A stretch of DNA of 46,876 nt, taken from NCBI GenBank assembly GCA_964625775.1, contig CAZVEH010000017.1, positions 1-46,876 of the forward strand, in the 5' to 3' direction. The stretch's first letter is position 1, and each line of letters opens with the position of its first letter. Made by a program: the position numbers and the translations under genes. Under the pieces are notes generated by a model, which worked only from the letters and a program-made list of their open reading frames with translations, searched no databases and was not told the DNA's origin. Origin of the DNA: GCA-2786165 sp964625775 (lineage in GTDB: Bacteria > Pseudomonadota > Gammaproteobacteria > Legionellales > Legionellaceae). Shown here one piece after another: positions 16,851 to 26,719 of the stretch.

Positions 16851-19800
16851 TTAGGTCCTTAATGGTTTACCAGAGTCAAACCCCATAAATTCACGCACCA
16901 CGACAAAGAACATCATATACGTGAGTTTTTCAGTGGTTTTCAGAAGGTTTAACATCTCATTCCAACGTTCTAATTGGGTTGCGTTCCGAGCCGCCCATAC
17001 TTGCAAATGTGCTGAGAAACTGATTTCTTGAGGCTTACTTTTGAAAATACTCAGGGTCACTCGGCGTTGTTGCATATCACAATCATCGCGCAAAGCTTCT
17101 CGAGACAAGGCTTCCCAATTGTTTTCAGTGGGATGGATGATGATTTGCTCACGCAGCCAACCCAAATCAAGAAACTCGCCCACAGAATAGAACGCTTCAG
17201 CAGCCTCAGGAATACTCACTTTAGTGTCCTGCGCAATTTCCATAATTTCCATAGCCATAAACAATCCGCGGGTACGCGTCAACTCTGCAGCCAGTGGTTG
17301 AGGAAGCCCCATCTGTATAAAATCTTCATAATATTTATTAAAGCGCTTTTTGTACCCCTCACCCAAACAATCAGGTAGAGCATCTCGCAATTCTTGTACG
17401 TGAGACTGGTATTGCATCACCGATTTTTCAATATCAAGATGTTGATGTTTTTTGACTTTCAAAAACCAACGCGTGATACGGCGCAGTAACCGCACATATA
17501 CCGTCATCATCCTAATTTGATCTTCGGCTTTGATGTGGTTGTCTAACGCTTCGATGGCTTTCCATACCTCATCTAACCCCATGATGCTTCTAGCGATCAT
17601 GTAAGCGCGAACGATAATAGGAATCAAGGTACCGGTTTCAGTCTGCAATCGGTACACAAAACCAAACCCCATTTCATTGATGATCAAATTACTGATATTG
17701 GTTGCAATGATTTCTCGTTTCAGCGGATGAGATTGCATTTCCTCAGCATATTTTTTTTGTAGAGGTTGCGGAAAAGCTCGGATTAAAAATTGCTTCAGAT
17801 AGGGATCCTCGGGCACGTCCGAGGCCAAAATAGCTTCTTTAAGCAAAATTTTGCTATAACACATCAACACAGCCACTTCAGAGCTGGTCAATCCTTTGCC
17901 CCGAGCTTTACGTTCATTCAGCTGCTTTTCATCAGGTAAAAATTCCAGATGACGATCCAATTTTCCACTACGATGTAATTCACTGATATAGCGTATGTTC
18001 AATTCGTTCGCACGCATGGCAAGAGAAACTGATAAATTAATGGAACGGGTTTGAAGATAATTTTCTCGCAAAACCAACTGTGCAACTTCGTCCGTCATCT
18101 GACTCAACAAAACATTACGTTGTTTTTGGGTGAGATCGCCATTCGCCATCACACCGTTCAATAAAATCTTGATATTGACTTCTTTGTCAGAACAGCTCAC
18201 TCCAGCAGAATTATCAATAAAGTCGGTATAGATGAGGCCACCATTCAACGCATACTCCACACGCCCCAATTGTGTCAGACCTAAATTACCCCCTTCAACA
18301 ACAGATCTCGCTCGCAGCTGTTTGCCATTGATGCGAATCAAATCATTGGAGCGATCTCCAACATCAGCATTCGATTCGGTCCGTGCTTTGACATACGTAC
18401 CAATCCCACCATTCCACAACAAATCTACTTTTGCTTTTAAAATACTTTTCAGTAACTCATTGGGTTCGATTTTATCTTGCTTCAAATCAAAAGCAGCTTT
18501 CATTTCTGGACTAACATCAATCGATTTGGCTAAGCGGCTAAATACGCCACCCCCATTAGATATTAATGAAGTGTTGTAATCTGCCCAGGTAGAACGCGGC
18601 ATATGAAATAAACGTTGACGCTCAACAAAGGTTATCTCTGCATTGGGATTGGGATCGATAAAAATATGCATATGATTGAATGCGGCAACCAATCTAATAT
18701 GAGGGGATAGCAGCATACCATTCCCGAACACATCACCCGACATATCGCCAATTCCCACCACAGTAAAGTCTGTTGTGTTGATGTCTATGCCCATTTGATA
18801 GAAATGGCGATGTACAGATTCCCAAGCGCCTCGAGCTGTGATACCCATTTTTTTATGGTCATAGCCTACAGATCCGCCCGAAGCAAATGCATCACCTAGC
18901 CAAAATTGATAGCGCAAAGAAATCTCATTGGCAATATCAGAAAAAGTAGCCGTACCTTTGTCTGCAGCCACAACCAGATAAGGGTCATCCGTGTCATAGC
19001 AAATCACATCCACTGGTTTTTTAACAATTCCAGCAACATAATTATCAGTGAGATCAAGCAAACCTGAAATAAATTGACGATAGCAAGCCACACCTTCTTC
19101 TAAAACGTCTTCTCGCGTAGCATTAGGACCTAAAGATTGCTTCAGCACAAAACCGCCTTTGGCACCGTTGGGCACAATCACTGCATTTTTTACTTGTTGT
19201 GCTTTCATCAGTCCTAAAATTTCCGTGCGGAAATCTTCGCGACGATCTGACCATCTCAGCCCACCCCGCGCCACTGAACTAGACCGCAAGTGCACTGCTT
19301 CAAAACGAGTAGAATAGACAAAAACTTCATACATAGGGTACGGCCGCGGCATGCCTGGAATTTCTTTGCTGTTTAATTTGATCGAAATATAAGACTTCGA
19401 GCAACCCTGTGCATCTTTTTGATAATAATTGGTCCGTAGGGTTGCATCAATTCCCGAAACATACTGTCGAATGATTTTATCTTCATCTAGATTCGATACG
19501 GCATCCAAATCGGCAAATACGGATTGTTTGACTTCCTCATAGGCAACCAAATCAGGCTTGCCTTGTTCAGGGTTAAACTTGAGATCAAACATCTGAAATA
19601 ATTTTTTAGTAATATGCGCGTGCGCCAATAAAGATTTTTCGATATATTCCTGACTGAATGTGAACCCAATTTGCTTAAAATATTTCGCATAAGTTCTCAG
19701 CATTGCAATTTGTCTACAAGGCAAACTGGCTGCAATGATCAGCTGGTTAAATCCATCATTTTCTGTCTCTTTAAACCAAATGCTCGCAAAGGCTTGCTGA

Positions 19801-21710
19801 AACAAATCGTTAATCTGATCTACATCAAGCTGCTCGTCAGACGTATACTGTAAAGAAAAATCATTCAGCCAAACAACAGAACCATCGGCAAATTTTAACA
19901 TATAGGGTCGCTCGCTAATGGCACGCATTCCCAAGTGTTCAATAATCGGTAGTACATCCGACAAAGGCAAGGTCGCATCATGTCGGTATAGTTTAAATCG
20001 ATAGTCTCCCGGCACATCTTCTAGATTGCGGTAAAAACTCATCGCTAGCGTTTTGTTCTGCGATAACTCTTCGATATGAGCGATATCTATCAATCCTGTT
20101 CGAGGAGAAAAACTGGCTTTATAAACAGGAGGAATCGCTACTTTATAACGCGCAAACAATATATTGGCTTTTTCCTCACCGTATGACCCTTCTAACAATT
20201 GGTAGAGATCATCCAACCAAGAACGGCCAACTTCAACCAATTTAGACTCAATCTCTTTAAAATCAATATCAAGCGGCTTTTCAGGATCAATCCGCACAAT
20301 AAAATTAATCCTAGCCATGACCGATTCAGAAAAATAAGTGGAAAAAGAGATCTCTGTGGCGTCCAGACTATCTGATAAGACTTTTTGCATTTCATGGCGC
20401 AAATCGGTGTTAAAAATATCTTTAGGAACATAAACTAAGCAAGAAATAAAACGATGATACACATCCACGCGCGCAAACAAACGAATACGGCGGCGTTCTT
20501 GCATATAAAACACACCCATTGAAATGGCTAATAACTCTTCTTCTGTGCCTTGAATCAAGTCGTCTCTGGGTAAAGTTTCGAGAATATTTAAAAGAATTCG
20601 TCCTGCATGTGATCGGGGATTCAACGATGACTGTTGGATGATCGAGGCCACTTTATGGCGTAAAAAAGGAATATGCATCGGATTAGAATAATAAGCAGCT
20701 GACGTATATAAACCTAAAATACGACGCTCTCCAATCACTTTACCCTGTTCGTCAAAACGTTTCACACCAATATAATCGGTATAAGTATCACGATGAAGGC
20801 TCGATAAAGTATCTGTTTTCGACATCACTAAAATTTGCGGCGAGACCATTAAGGCGCGCGCCTGAGGCGTCATTGACGACACATGGAAAATATTTGCCGT
20901 GCTGAACTCATCACGCAATACCCCACACCCTGTACCAGGCAGTGCTTTCAAAACAATTTCATCATGTTCACGGATTAATTCGTAATCTCGAATACCGATA
21001 AACGTAAAGTGGTGATCCTCTAACCAACGCAGAAAAGCCTGCGTTTCATTAATTTCTTCCGGACTGATAGAATCTGGTGCAAATTTTAACTCATCCGCAA
21101 TCGCACAGACTTTCTGCCTCATGATCATCCAATCATCTACTACCGCTCTATTTTCAACTAAAATGCGATGAAATTGCCGCTCTAACTCCTGGATGGTGTG
21201 AGGATCATTTTGACGATCAATTTTCATTAAAATAGGCGCTTCGACCAAAGAATCAGATACAGAGTCATCAAGACGGGGCAAAATTTGAGAAATCCGATCT
21301 TGCTGATCGCGTGTCACACGAATCCCACCCATATGGATAGTCAAATACAATCCTATATTCATTCGTTTGAGCGCGATCCTCAAAGAATCCACTAAAAAAG
21401 ACATATCATCACAAATCAACTCAACAACAGTATGTGAGTTTTTCCAACCATGGTGTTCTATGGTTGGGTTATAAATTTTAATTTTGGTTTCATGTGGTTT
21501 TCTTTCTTTGATCAAAGACCAAAAATTGACGGCGATCCCATATAAGTCATCGATGCTGGATTCTTGCAAATCCTCCACAGACATGGTGTTGAAAAACTGG
21601 CGTACGAATTCGCCGCATAACGCAGATTGTTTTTTGGGTAATTTTTCATCGATTCTCCCTACTAGAGTATCAATAATTGAGTTTTTTTCTTCTTCAAACA
21701 AATGTGACAT
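16851..21710 (-). CDS. gdhB: NAD-specific glutamate dehydrogenase, large type
   Basis: At 1619 residues this is the 180-kDa class (GDH2 type, as in Pseudomonas and Streptomyces), which deaminates glutamate to 2-oxoglutarate and ammonia with NAD. The catalytic region is clear: RGGLRWSDRREDFRTE near residue 815, GAKGGFVLK near 855, and the NAD fold with VGIGDMSGDVFGNGM near 985. The long N-terminal and C-terminal regulatory parts typical of the class are present. The ATG at 21708-21710 has GGAG seven bases upstream. In Legionellales, which feed largely on amino acids, this enzyme brings glutamate into the TCA cycle. It leads a two-gene unit with cytochrome b561. Confidence 0.95.
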   Translation of the reverse strand: MSHLFEEEKNSIIDTLVGRIDEKLPKKQSALCGEFVRQFFNTMSVEDLQESSIDDLYGIAVNFWSLIKERKPHETKIKIYNPTIEHHGWKNSHTVVELICDDMSFLVDSLRIALKRMNIGLYLTIHMGGIRVTRDQQDRISQILPRLDDSVSDSLVEAPILMKIDRQNDPHTIQELERQFHRILVENRAVVDDWMIMRQKVCAIADELKFAPDSISPEEINETQAFLRWLEDHHFTFIGIRDYELIREHDEIVLKALPGTGCGVLRDEFSTANIFHVSSMTPQARALMVSPQILVMSKTDTLSSLHRDTYTDYIGVKRFDEQGKVIGERRILGLYTSAAYYSNPMHIPFLRHKVASIIQQSSLNPRSHAGRILLNILETLPRDDLIQGTEEELLAISMGVFYMQERRRIRLFARVDVYHRFISCLVYVPKDIFNTDLRHEMQKVLSDSLDATEISFSTYFSESVMARINFIVRIDPEKPLDIDFKEIESKLVEVGRSWLDDLYQLLEGSYGEEKANILFARYKVAIPPVYKASFSPRTGLIDIAHIEELSQNKTLAMSFYRNLEDVPGDYRFKLYRHDATLPLSDVLPIIEHLGMRAISERPYMLKFADGSVVWLNDFSLQYTSDEQLDVDQINDLFQQAFASIWFKETENDGFNQLIIAASLPCRQIAMLRTYAKYFKQIGFTFSQEYIEKSLLAHAHITKKLFQMFDLKFNPEQGKPDLVAYEEVKQSVFADLDAVSNLDEDKIIRQYVSGIDATLRTNYYQKDAQGCSKSYISIKLNSKEIPGMPRPYPMYEVFVYSTRFEAVHLRSSSVARGGLRWSDRREDFRTEILGLMKAQQVKNAVIVPNGAKGGFVLKQSLGPNATREDVLEEGVACYRQFISGLLDLTDNYVAGIVKKPVDVICYDTDDPYLVVAADKGTATFSDIANEISLRYQFWLGDAFASGGSVGYDHKKMGITARGAWESVHRHFYQMGIDINTTDFTVVGIGDMSGDVFGNGMLLSPHIRLVAAFNHMHIFIDPNPNAEITFVERQRLFHMPRSTWADYNTSLISNGGGVFSRLAKSIDVSPEMKAAFDLKQDKIEPNELLKSILKAKVDLLWNGGIGTYVKARTESNADVGDRSNDLIRINGKQLRARSVVEGGNLGLTQLGRVEYALNGGLIYTDFIDNSAGVSCSDKEVNIKILLNGVMANGDLTQKQRNVLLSQMTDEVAQLVLRENYLQTRSINLSVSLAMRANELNIRYISELHRSGKLDRHLEFLPDEKQLNERKARGKGLTSSEVAVLMCYSKILLKEAILASDVPEDPYLKQFLIRAFPQPLQKKYAEEMQSHPLKREIIATNISNLIINEMGFGFVYRLQTETGTLIPIIVRAYMIARSIMGLDEVWKAIEALDNHIKAEDQIRMMTVYVRLLRRITRWFLKVKKHQHLDIEKSVMQYQSHVQELRDALPDCLGEGYKKRFNKYYEDFIQMGLPQPLAAELTRTRGLFMAMEIMEIAQDTKVSIPEAAEAFYSVGEFLDLGWLREQIIIHPTENNWEALSREALRDDCDMQQRRVTLSIFKSKPQEISFSAHLQVWAARNATQLERWNEMLNLLKTTEKLTYMMFFVVVREFMGFDSGKPLRT

Positions 21711-21791
21711 TCAAGCACTCCAAAATCAAATGACAAAACCCCAGGGTAGAAACAATTTTTTACACGATTTACGAAAAACTCTTAGGCCCTA

Positions 21792-22283
21792 TTATTGTAC
21801 ACAAACTCGAGTTCCAACGCTAACCCACTCTGCTAATTCTATGATATCTGCATTCGCCATACGAACACAGCCGCGTGAACCAGGTACTCCCAATTGGGTT
21901 TCACGGGGCGTGCCATGCAGATAAATATAGCGACTTAATGTATCGACATCCCCACCACGATTGCGGCCAAGCTCAAGTCCATCCAATTGAATGATCCGCG
22001 TCAAAATCCAATCTCGATTTGGGTGCATAGCGGCCAAAGCGGAACTATATAACTCGCCCGTCCATTGACGTGCCACAAATACACTATTTTCTGGATGATG
22101 TCGACCAATAATGGCATGCACACTATGCCAACCTCGCGGAGTACATTCACTGCCTTGCTGTTCACCCAAACCATTTTTTCCAGTAGACACGCTATAGGAT
22201 TTCCAAAGCGTATTGTTCTGGTAACAGTGTAAACTTTGGGTTGCAGCATCAATTAAAATGTAAGCATCATTCTTATGCGCCAT
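21792..22283 (-). CDS. L,D-transpeptidase (YkuD family)
   Basis: The 163-residue protein has the YkuD catalytic signature, H123 in YLHGTPRE and C139 in GSRGCVRM, the cysteine that attacks the peptidoglycan stem peptide. Family members cross-link meso-diaminopimelate residues or attach proteins to peptidoglycan in the periplasm. No signal peptide is visible: the product begins MAHKNDAYILIDAATQ, already inside the catalytic fold, as in the short ErfK/EnhA-like forms annotated in Legionella and other gammaproteobacteria. Its first codons overlap the end of the upstream aldehyde dehydrogenase gene by 11 bases, so it is translated as its partner. How it reaches the periplasm is unclear. Confidence 0.88.
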   Translation of the reverse strand: MAHKNDAYILIDAATQSLHCYQNNTLWKSYSVSTGKNGLGEQQGSECTPRGWHSVHAIIGRHHPENSVFVARQWTGELYSSALAAMHPNRDWILTRIIQLDGLELGRNRGGDVDTLSRYIYLHGTPRETQLGVPGSRGCVRMANADIIELAEWVSVGTRVCVQ

Positions 22284-23646
22284 TCACCACCACCGTTTTA
22301 ACGTTCATAAATTCCCGAATACCCTCTTGCGATAATTCTCGCCCATACCCAGAATGCTTGATACCTCCAAAAGGAAGACCTGGTTCAGACACCACAGCTT
22401 TGTTAACGGATGCTTGACCCGCATTTAAATCCAAGGTAGCAATACGCTCCCCTCGAACCAAATCTCGGGTAAAGACTGCTGAGCCTAGGCCAAAACGACT
22501 GTCATTGGCCAAGTGAATCGCATCAGCTTCGTCTGTAGCAATGATAATAGCCAATACAGGTCCAAAGATTTCATCATCAAAAGCAGGCATACCAGGATGA
22601 ACAGCTGTTAGCACCGTGGGTGGATAATAGAACCCACGTTCCTCAGGCATAGTGCCTCCTAAACGCAGAATCGCACCTTTGGCAATACTTTCCAGAACTT
22701 GTTGATGCACTCGAGTACGTAAATCATCGCGTGCCATAGGACCCAATTGGGTGTTTGCATCTAGAGGATCACCATAATGGTAAGTTTTTGTGATAGCGAT
22801 AATTTTTTCAATCAAGGCATCTGCTACAGCTGATACCACAATTGTTCTTTTTGCGGCAATACATGTTTGGCCATTGTTATTCAACCTTGATGCAACAATA
22901 ACCTGTGCTGCCAAATCCAAGTCAGCGTCGTGCAATACAACATAAGGATCATTACCACCCAATTCCATCACAACTTTTTTTAAATATGAACCAGCACAAG
23001 CTGCCAAAATTTTACCGGTCTGCTCGCTGCCAGTAAATGTCACCCCCATCACATGCGGATGAGCAATGACCGTTGCAGTCTGTTCATTGGTGAGTACCAT
23101 ATGTGAAAAAACTCGTTTAGGAAATCCCGCTTCCTCAAAGGCTCGCTCAATGGCAAAACCAGTGCCCGTCGAGATGGGCGCGTGTTTCAACAAAGCAATA
23201 TTACCCGCCATAATATTTGGGGCTGCAAAACGAAACACTTGCCAAAACGGAAAATTCCAAGGCATGACTGCAAAAATAACCCCTAACGGTTGGAAACATA
23301 CCTTGGACACATAATGTTCTGTTGGAACGTGTTGTGGTTTTAAATAAGATTCAGCATGCGTTGCATAATGCTCACAAACCAGGGCACATTTTTCAATTTC
23401 AGCTTTTCCTGAAGTCACAGGCTTGCCCATTTCTTGAGCCATCAAGATCGCATACCCATCACTATTAGAACGTAATAATGCCGCTAACCTCATCATTAGG
23501 GTCGCGCGCTCTTTGATATCAACCGTCTTCCAAGCCTGAAATTGTTGGTGAGCAGATTCGATATGCTGCTCGATCGCAGATTGGGTAAAAACAGGATAAG
23601 TTTCTAAAACCATTCCTGTCACAGGATTCAAAGTTTGAATACTCAT
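22273..23646 (-). CDS. NAD(P)-dependent succinate-semialdehyde dehydrogenase
   Basis: The 457-residue product is a full-length aldehyde dehydrogenase: MPWNFPFWQ (catalytic asparagine), ELGGNDPYVV (general-base glutamate) and NNGQTCIAAKR with nucleophile C262. The wording, especially the GQTCIAAKR active site, fits the Sad/GabD-like branch that oxidises succinate semialdehyde to succinate at the end of the GABA route. The ATG at 23644-23646 has TTGGAG eight bases upstream; the frame extends two codons further to a TTG that is less likely. The gene overlaps the L,D-transpeptidase gene and lies near glutamate dehydrogenase, giving a cluster around glutamate-derived carbon. The exact aldehyde substrate is inferred. 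Confidence 0.85.
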   Translation of the reverse strand: MSIQTLNPVTGMVLETYPVFTQSAIEQHIESAHQQFQAWKTVDIKERATLMMRLAALLRSNSDGYAILMAQEMGKPVTSGKAEIEKCALVCEHYATHAESYLKPQHVPTEHYVSKVCFQPLGVIFAVMPWNFPFWQVFRFAAPNIMAGNIALLKHAPISTGTGFAIERAFEEAGFPKRVFSHMVLTNEQTATVIAHPHVMGVTFTGSEQTGKILAACAGSYLKKVVMELGGNDPYVVLHDADLDLAAQVIVASRLNNNGQTCIAAKRTIVVSAVADALIEKIIAITKTYHYGDPLDANTQLGPMARDDLRTRVHQQVLESIAKGAILRLGGTMPEERGFYYPPTVLTAVHPGMPAFDDEIFGPVLAIIIATDEADAIHLANDSRFGLGSAVFTRDLVRGERIATLDLNAGQASVNKAVVSEPGLPFGGIKHSGYGRELSQEGIREFMNVKTVVVNGA

Positions 23647-23733
23647 CAGCAAAACTCCAAATATTTACACGCATGTCATAGCCTAGCACATGCTCACGGT
23701 TTTCAAGATTAAATAAAATCGTCAACCCAGTAT

Positions 23734-23763
23734 GCGTCATCCTGAGCATAGCGAAGAATCTAG
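23734..23763. repeat. Dispersed repeat, partial copy
   Basis: GCGTCATCCTGAGCATAGCG and the following GAAGAATCTAG are a diverged member of the family also seen at 29201, 32554 and 46821. It lies in the 315-base gap between the divergent aldehyde dehydrogenase and EnhB-like genes, which otherwise holds only promoter-like A/T-rich sequence. Confidence 0.5.
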
Positions 23764-23961
23764 AACTTGCACAACAGACACGTTTATTCGATAGCTTTGT
23801 GAAAACACAACGTGATCCACAACCTGGGTTATGATAAATCTACACATAAGAGCTTGGCCTTTCTCTCAAAATCCACTAAAATAGCGCACAGCGTAAATTC
23901 CGTTTCACCTATTGATAGCAGTCCGCACCTAACGACTGCTCTAGTCACCTTGAGATAAATT

Positions 23962-24462
23962 ATGTCATTTTATAAAAAATTAGCTACTATTTTTGCATTG
24001 AGTCTATCAAGTATTAGCCTGGCTCAGGCATCTTCCGCCCCCTCTTTATTTCCTCGAGGGTGTGAAATCTCTGGATTTGCTTTTGAAAAAAATTTTTTGA
24101 TCTTGAATGATCTGGGAAGACAAACTTTATATTTGATGCAAAATCATTCTAATCAGACAATTGAATTAGAACATTACGAAACCCACGCTGACGCCTTTAT
24201 GAGCCCTAAGTTAGAAGCAAAGCTCGGGCCATCGCATTGGTCTGCTTTTGCTTCAGATGTGCCAAATCTTTATTTTCAATGTTTTGTGAGTCGTGGAGAC
24301 ACACGGGTTGAAATTAATTGTGGCGACGTTTTGGATATTTGCAAATATCCACGTGTCAAATTTGCCTTGAGCAATCAAGGAAATTATTGGGTCTCAACTG
24401 ACAAAGCCAGGCAGCAGGTCATTACTGATGCTACTGCAAAAGGTATTTTTCTGCATTGGTAA
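23962..24462 (+). CDS. Secreted EnhB-like protein
   Basis: The 166-residue product has a clear Sec signal peptide (cleavage after SLAQA, near residue 23) and a mature part with four cysteines: PRGCEISGF, LYFQC, INCGDV and DICKYPRVKF. The ending FALSNQGNYWVSTDKARQQV agrees with what I recall of the Legionella 'enhanced entry' protein EnhB, a periplasmic or secreted protein of unknown biochemical role; I could not run a search to confirm it. The gene starts a plus-strand pair with the thioredoxin-fold gene 18 bases downstream, which might help its disulfides form. Confidence 0.6.
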   Translation: MSFYKKLATIFALSLSSISLAQASSAPSLFPRGCEISGFAFEKNFLILNDLGRQTLYLMQNHSNQTIELEHYETHADAFMSPKLEAKLGPSHWSAFASDVPNLYFQCFVSRGDTRVEINCGDVLDICKYPRVKFALSNQGNYWVSTDKARQQVITDATAKGIFLHW

Positions 24463-24480
24463 CCACTAGAGGAAGGTATT

Positions 24481-25041
24481 ATGGCTAAAATGGAATCCGC
24501 TATGCTCCCTTTGGGGACTCCGGCGCCTTTATTTGCTTTACACGATGTATATACGGAGCAATTAATAACCTTAGAGACCCACAAAGGCGCTTTGGCTACC
24601 GTCATCGCTTTCATTTGCAATCATTGCCCCTACGTCAAACACATTAACCAAGAGCTGCCGAAATTAGCACAAGATTTTGCTTCTAAAGGCGTGACGTTCA
24701 TCGCAATCAATGCGAATGATGCCGTGCAGTACCCCGATGATTCTCCAGAAAACATGAAATTAGTCGCTGAACAATTGGGCTATTGTTTCCCTTATCTCTA
24801 TGATGAAACTCAGGAAGTTGCACGAGCTTACAATGCGCAATGTACCCCTGATTTTTATGTGTTTGACCACCAGTTACACTTGGTTTACCGCGGACAATTG
24901 GACGATTCCCGTATTGGCAATGATAAGCCTGTTACAGGCGAATCTATACGCAAAGTCCTCAACAACATGATTGATGGCAAGGCAATTGATGATCATCAAA
25001 AACCAAGCATTGGTTGCAGTATCAAATGGATAAAATCATGA
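24481..25041 (+). CDS. Thioredoxin-fold (redoxin/AhpC-TSA type) protein
   Basis: The 186-residue protein starts like a peroxiredoxin (LPLGTPAPLFALHD) and carries a CxxC pair, C46 and C49, in FICNHCPYVKHI, with a QCTPDFYVFD segment supplying the cis-proline. This is the small family of soluble thioredoxin-like proteins with a CNHCPYV active site, thought to act in thiol reduction; the natural partner is unknown. No signal peptide is present, so it is cytoplasmic. The ATG has GAGGAAGG six bases upstream. It probably shares a transcript with the EnhB-like gene. Confidence 0.85.
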   Translation: MAKMESAMLPLGTPAPLFALHDVYTEQLITLETHKGALATVIAFICNHCPYVKHINQELPKLAQDFASKGVTFIAINANDAVQYPDDSPENMKLVAEQLGYCFPYLYDETQEVARAYNAQCTPDFYVFDHQLHLVYRGQLDDSRIGNDKPVTGESIRKVLNNMIDGKAIDDHQKPSIGCSIKWIKS

Positions 25042-25085
25042 TGCTATCATCCTCTCGGTGAGAAGATATCAAAAAACGTGGATGA

Positions 25086-25104
25086 GGGGCGAATAAATCG
25101 CCCC
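25086..25104. terminator. Hairpin between convergent genes
   Basis: GGGGCGA and TCGCCCC form a seven-base-pair stem with a five-base loop between the ends of the thioredoxin-fold gene and rplI. There is no good T-run on either side, so it is only a possible terminator. Confidence 0.4.
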
Positions 25105-25118
25105 AGAAGGATAGCTTA

Positions 25119-25568
25119 TTACTTTGTAGGAACCACTTCGATTTGCATCGTCACAACCAAATCACTATGCAATTGAAGATCAACTTGATATAGACCAATA
25201 GAATGGAATACACCCTCTGGCAACATGATCTCACGCTTGCTGATTTCGATGGATTTGGCCAATAAAGCATCTTTGATTTCATTCACGCCCACTGAACCGT
25301 ACAATTTACCTTCATCGCTAGCTTGTGATGCAATCACGAGAGTAAGATCTTGTAGTTTTGCAGCACGCTCTTGAGCTTTTGCAAACTCTTTCTCAGCTTT
25401 TTTCTCTAGCTCAGCTCGACGACTTTCGAACAATGCAATATTTTTTTCAGTAGCAAATACTGCTTTATTTTGTGGGACCAAATAGTTACGTCCGTAACCT
25501 GGTTTGACTTTTACTTTGTCTCCCAAAGCACCCAAATTTCTAATTTTTTCTAGTAAGATAACCTGCAT
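25119..25568 (-). CDS. rplI: 50S ribosomal protein L9
   Basis: The 149-residue product begins MQVILLEKIRNLGALGD and contains the L9 signature GYGRNYLVPQNKAVFAT, then the long connecting helix rich in A, E and K, and the C-terminal RNA-binding domain. L9 binds 23S rRNA at the base of the L1 stalk and helps keep the reading frame. It is the last gene of the rpsF-rpsR-DUF2232-rplI operon, two bases after the membrane protein gene. The ribosome site AGGGG lies just upstream of the ATG. Confidence 0.98.
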   Translation of the reverse strand: MQVILLEKIRNLGALGDKVKVKPGYGRNYLVPQNKAVFATEKNIALFESRRAELEKKAEKEFAKAQERAAKLQDLTLVIASQASDEGKLYGSVGVNEIKDALLAKSIEISKREIMLPEGVFHSIGLYQVDLQLHSDLVVTMQIEVVPTK

Positions 25569-25570
25569 TT

Positions 25571-26479
25571 CTAACCCCTTTTAACGGCAAAAGCCAACCT
25601 TATATTAAAAATACTATCTAATAGCCCTAAGACAACGTACATCGGTAACATCACAAAAGGCATAAATATCAATGGCAACATCAGTACGAACAAGACTAAG
25701 CGCGATGTTTTATTCATGATAAGGCTGGCACACAAACTTAATCCAGCCATCACATAAAACAAGCCCAGTACCAAAATCACATTCATAGCAACGGTATTCC
25801 ATTGCCATGCTGCTGCCAACAACACCATCATGACCACAAAGCTGATGCGATTTCCACGAAATGTCAGCATTTCATGCTTGAACCCGCCTGGATAATACAA
25901 CCGAGATTGCAAAGATCGTGCCATCATCAAAGATGTCAGCACAGACAACATCGCGCTCATCAATTGTATGCCAAATACATAATTGGCTACCACAAGATCA
26001 GGTACACCTGAATCCTCATTCAACCATTTCAATAACGCATGATCAGGTTGTGATGTCTTCAAAATCGACTGAATCACAGCATACTGACCTGTGATCCAAT
26101 CTGGCATGAGTTGTTGAACCAAGAGTGAACTGACCATCACAAGCAAAAACAAAACTGCAGCCACGGCTTGCCAACTAGACGTCATTCGCAAAGTACATGC
26201 AGCCATATAGCCCGGCACAAAGAAAAGCATGGTGTTGATCACCGCAACCGAAACCGGCATAACAGGCAAAGACACCATGGCATGGGCCAACATCACCCAA
26301 ACTAATAGCTGCCCACCCGCACGTTCGCCCTTTCTTAAGGTCACTAAAGCAGTCACCACCATTGCCAACCAAGCACAGTATGGCAGCACAGCAAATATCA
26401 TCGCGTATAGCAAAGCTCTCTGACGAGAGCCCAATAACGTTTCAGCTTGTTTTTTAATCAATTCACTCAAACGCAACAC
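25571..26479 (-). CDS. DUF2232-type multipass membrane protein
   Basis: The 302-residue product is almost entirely hydrophobic, with about eight helices and a short polar segment near residues 135-165. Its position between rpsR and rplI, together with its size, matches the DUF2232 (YybS-like) membrane protein found at this place in Legionella, Coxiella and many other gammaproteobacteria. Biochemical function is unknown. It is spaced five bases from rpsR and two from rplI, so it is an integral member of the ribosomal operon. Confidence 0.75.
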   Translation of the reverse strand: MLRLSELIKKQAETLLGSRQRALLYAMIFAVLPYCAWLAMVVTALVTLRKGERAGGQLLVWVMLAHAMVSLPVMPVSVAVINTMLFFVPGYMAACTLRMTSSWQAVAAVLFLLVMVSSLLVQQLMPDWITGQYAVIQSILKTSQPDHALLKWLNEDSGVPDLVVANYVFGIQLMSAMLSVLTSLMMARSLQSRLYYPGGFKHEMLTFRGNRISFVVMMVLLAAAWQWNTVAMNVILVLGLFYVMAGLSLCASLIMNKTSRLVLFVLMLPLIFMPFVMLPMYVVLGLLDSIFNIRLAFAVKRG

Positions 26480-26484
26480 AACAA

Positions 26485-26706
26485 TTACCGATGACTATCG
26501 CAATAAGGCAGCAATCCTAATAATCTTGCGTATTTGATAGCAGCTGTCACTTGACGTTGCGCACGTGCGGTCATACCGGTGATTCGGCTTGGAACAATCT
26601 TACCTGTTTCACTGATATAGTTTTTCAATAAATTCACATCTTTATAATCAATATTCATCATATTGTCAGAGTGATTCATTTTTTTGCGACGAAAATATGT
26701 AGACAT
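26485..26706 (-). CDS. rpsR: 30S ribosomal protein S18
   Basis: The 73-residue product carries the S18 core: DYKDVNLLKNYISETGKIVP, then SRITGMTARAQRQVTAAIKYARLLGLLPY. S18 pairs with S6 on the platform of the small subunit. The N-terminus (MSTYFRRKKMNHSDN) is a little unlike E. coli, but the length is normal. GAGGAG lies eight bases before the ATG. Second gene of the operon, 13 bases after rpsF. Confidence 0.97.
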   Translation of the reverse strand: MSTYFRRKKMNHSDNMMNIDYKDVNLLKNYISETGKIVPSRITGMTARAQRQVTAAIKYARLLGLLPYCDSHR

Positions 26707-26719
26707 TTAGGTTCTCCTC

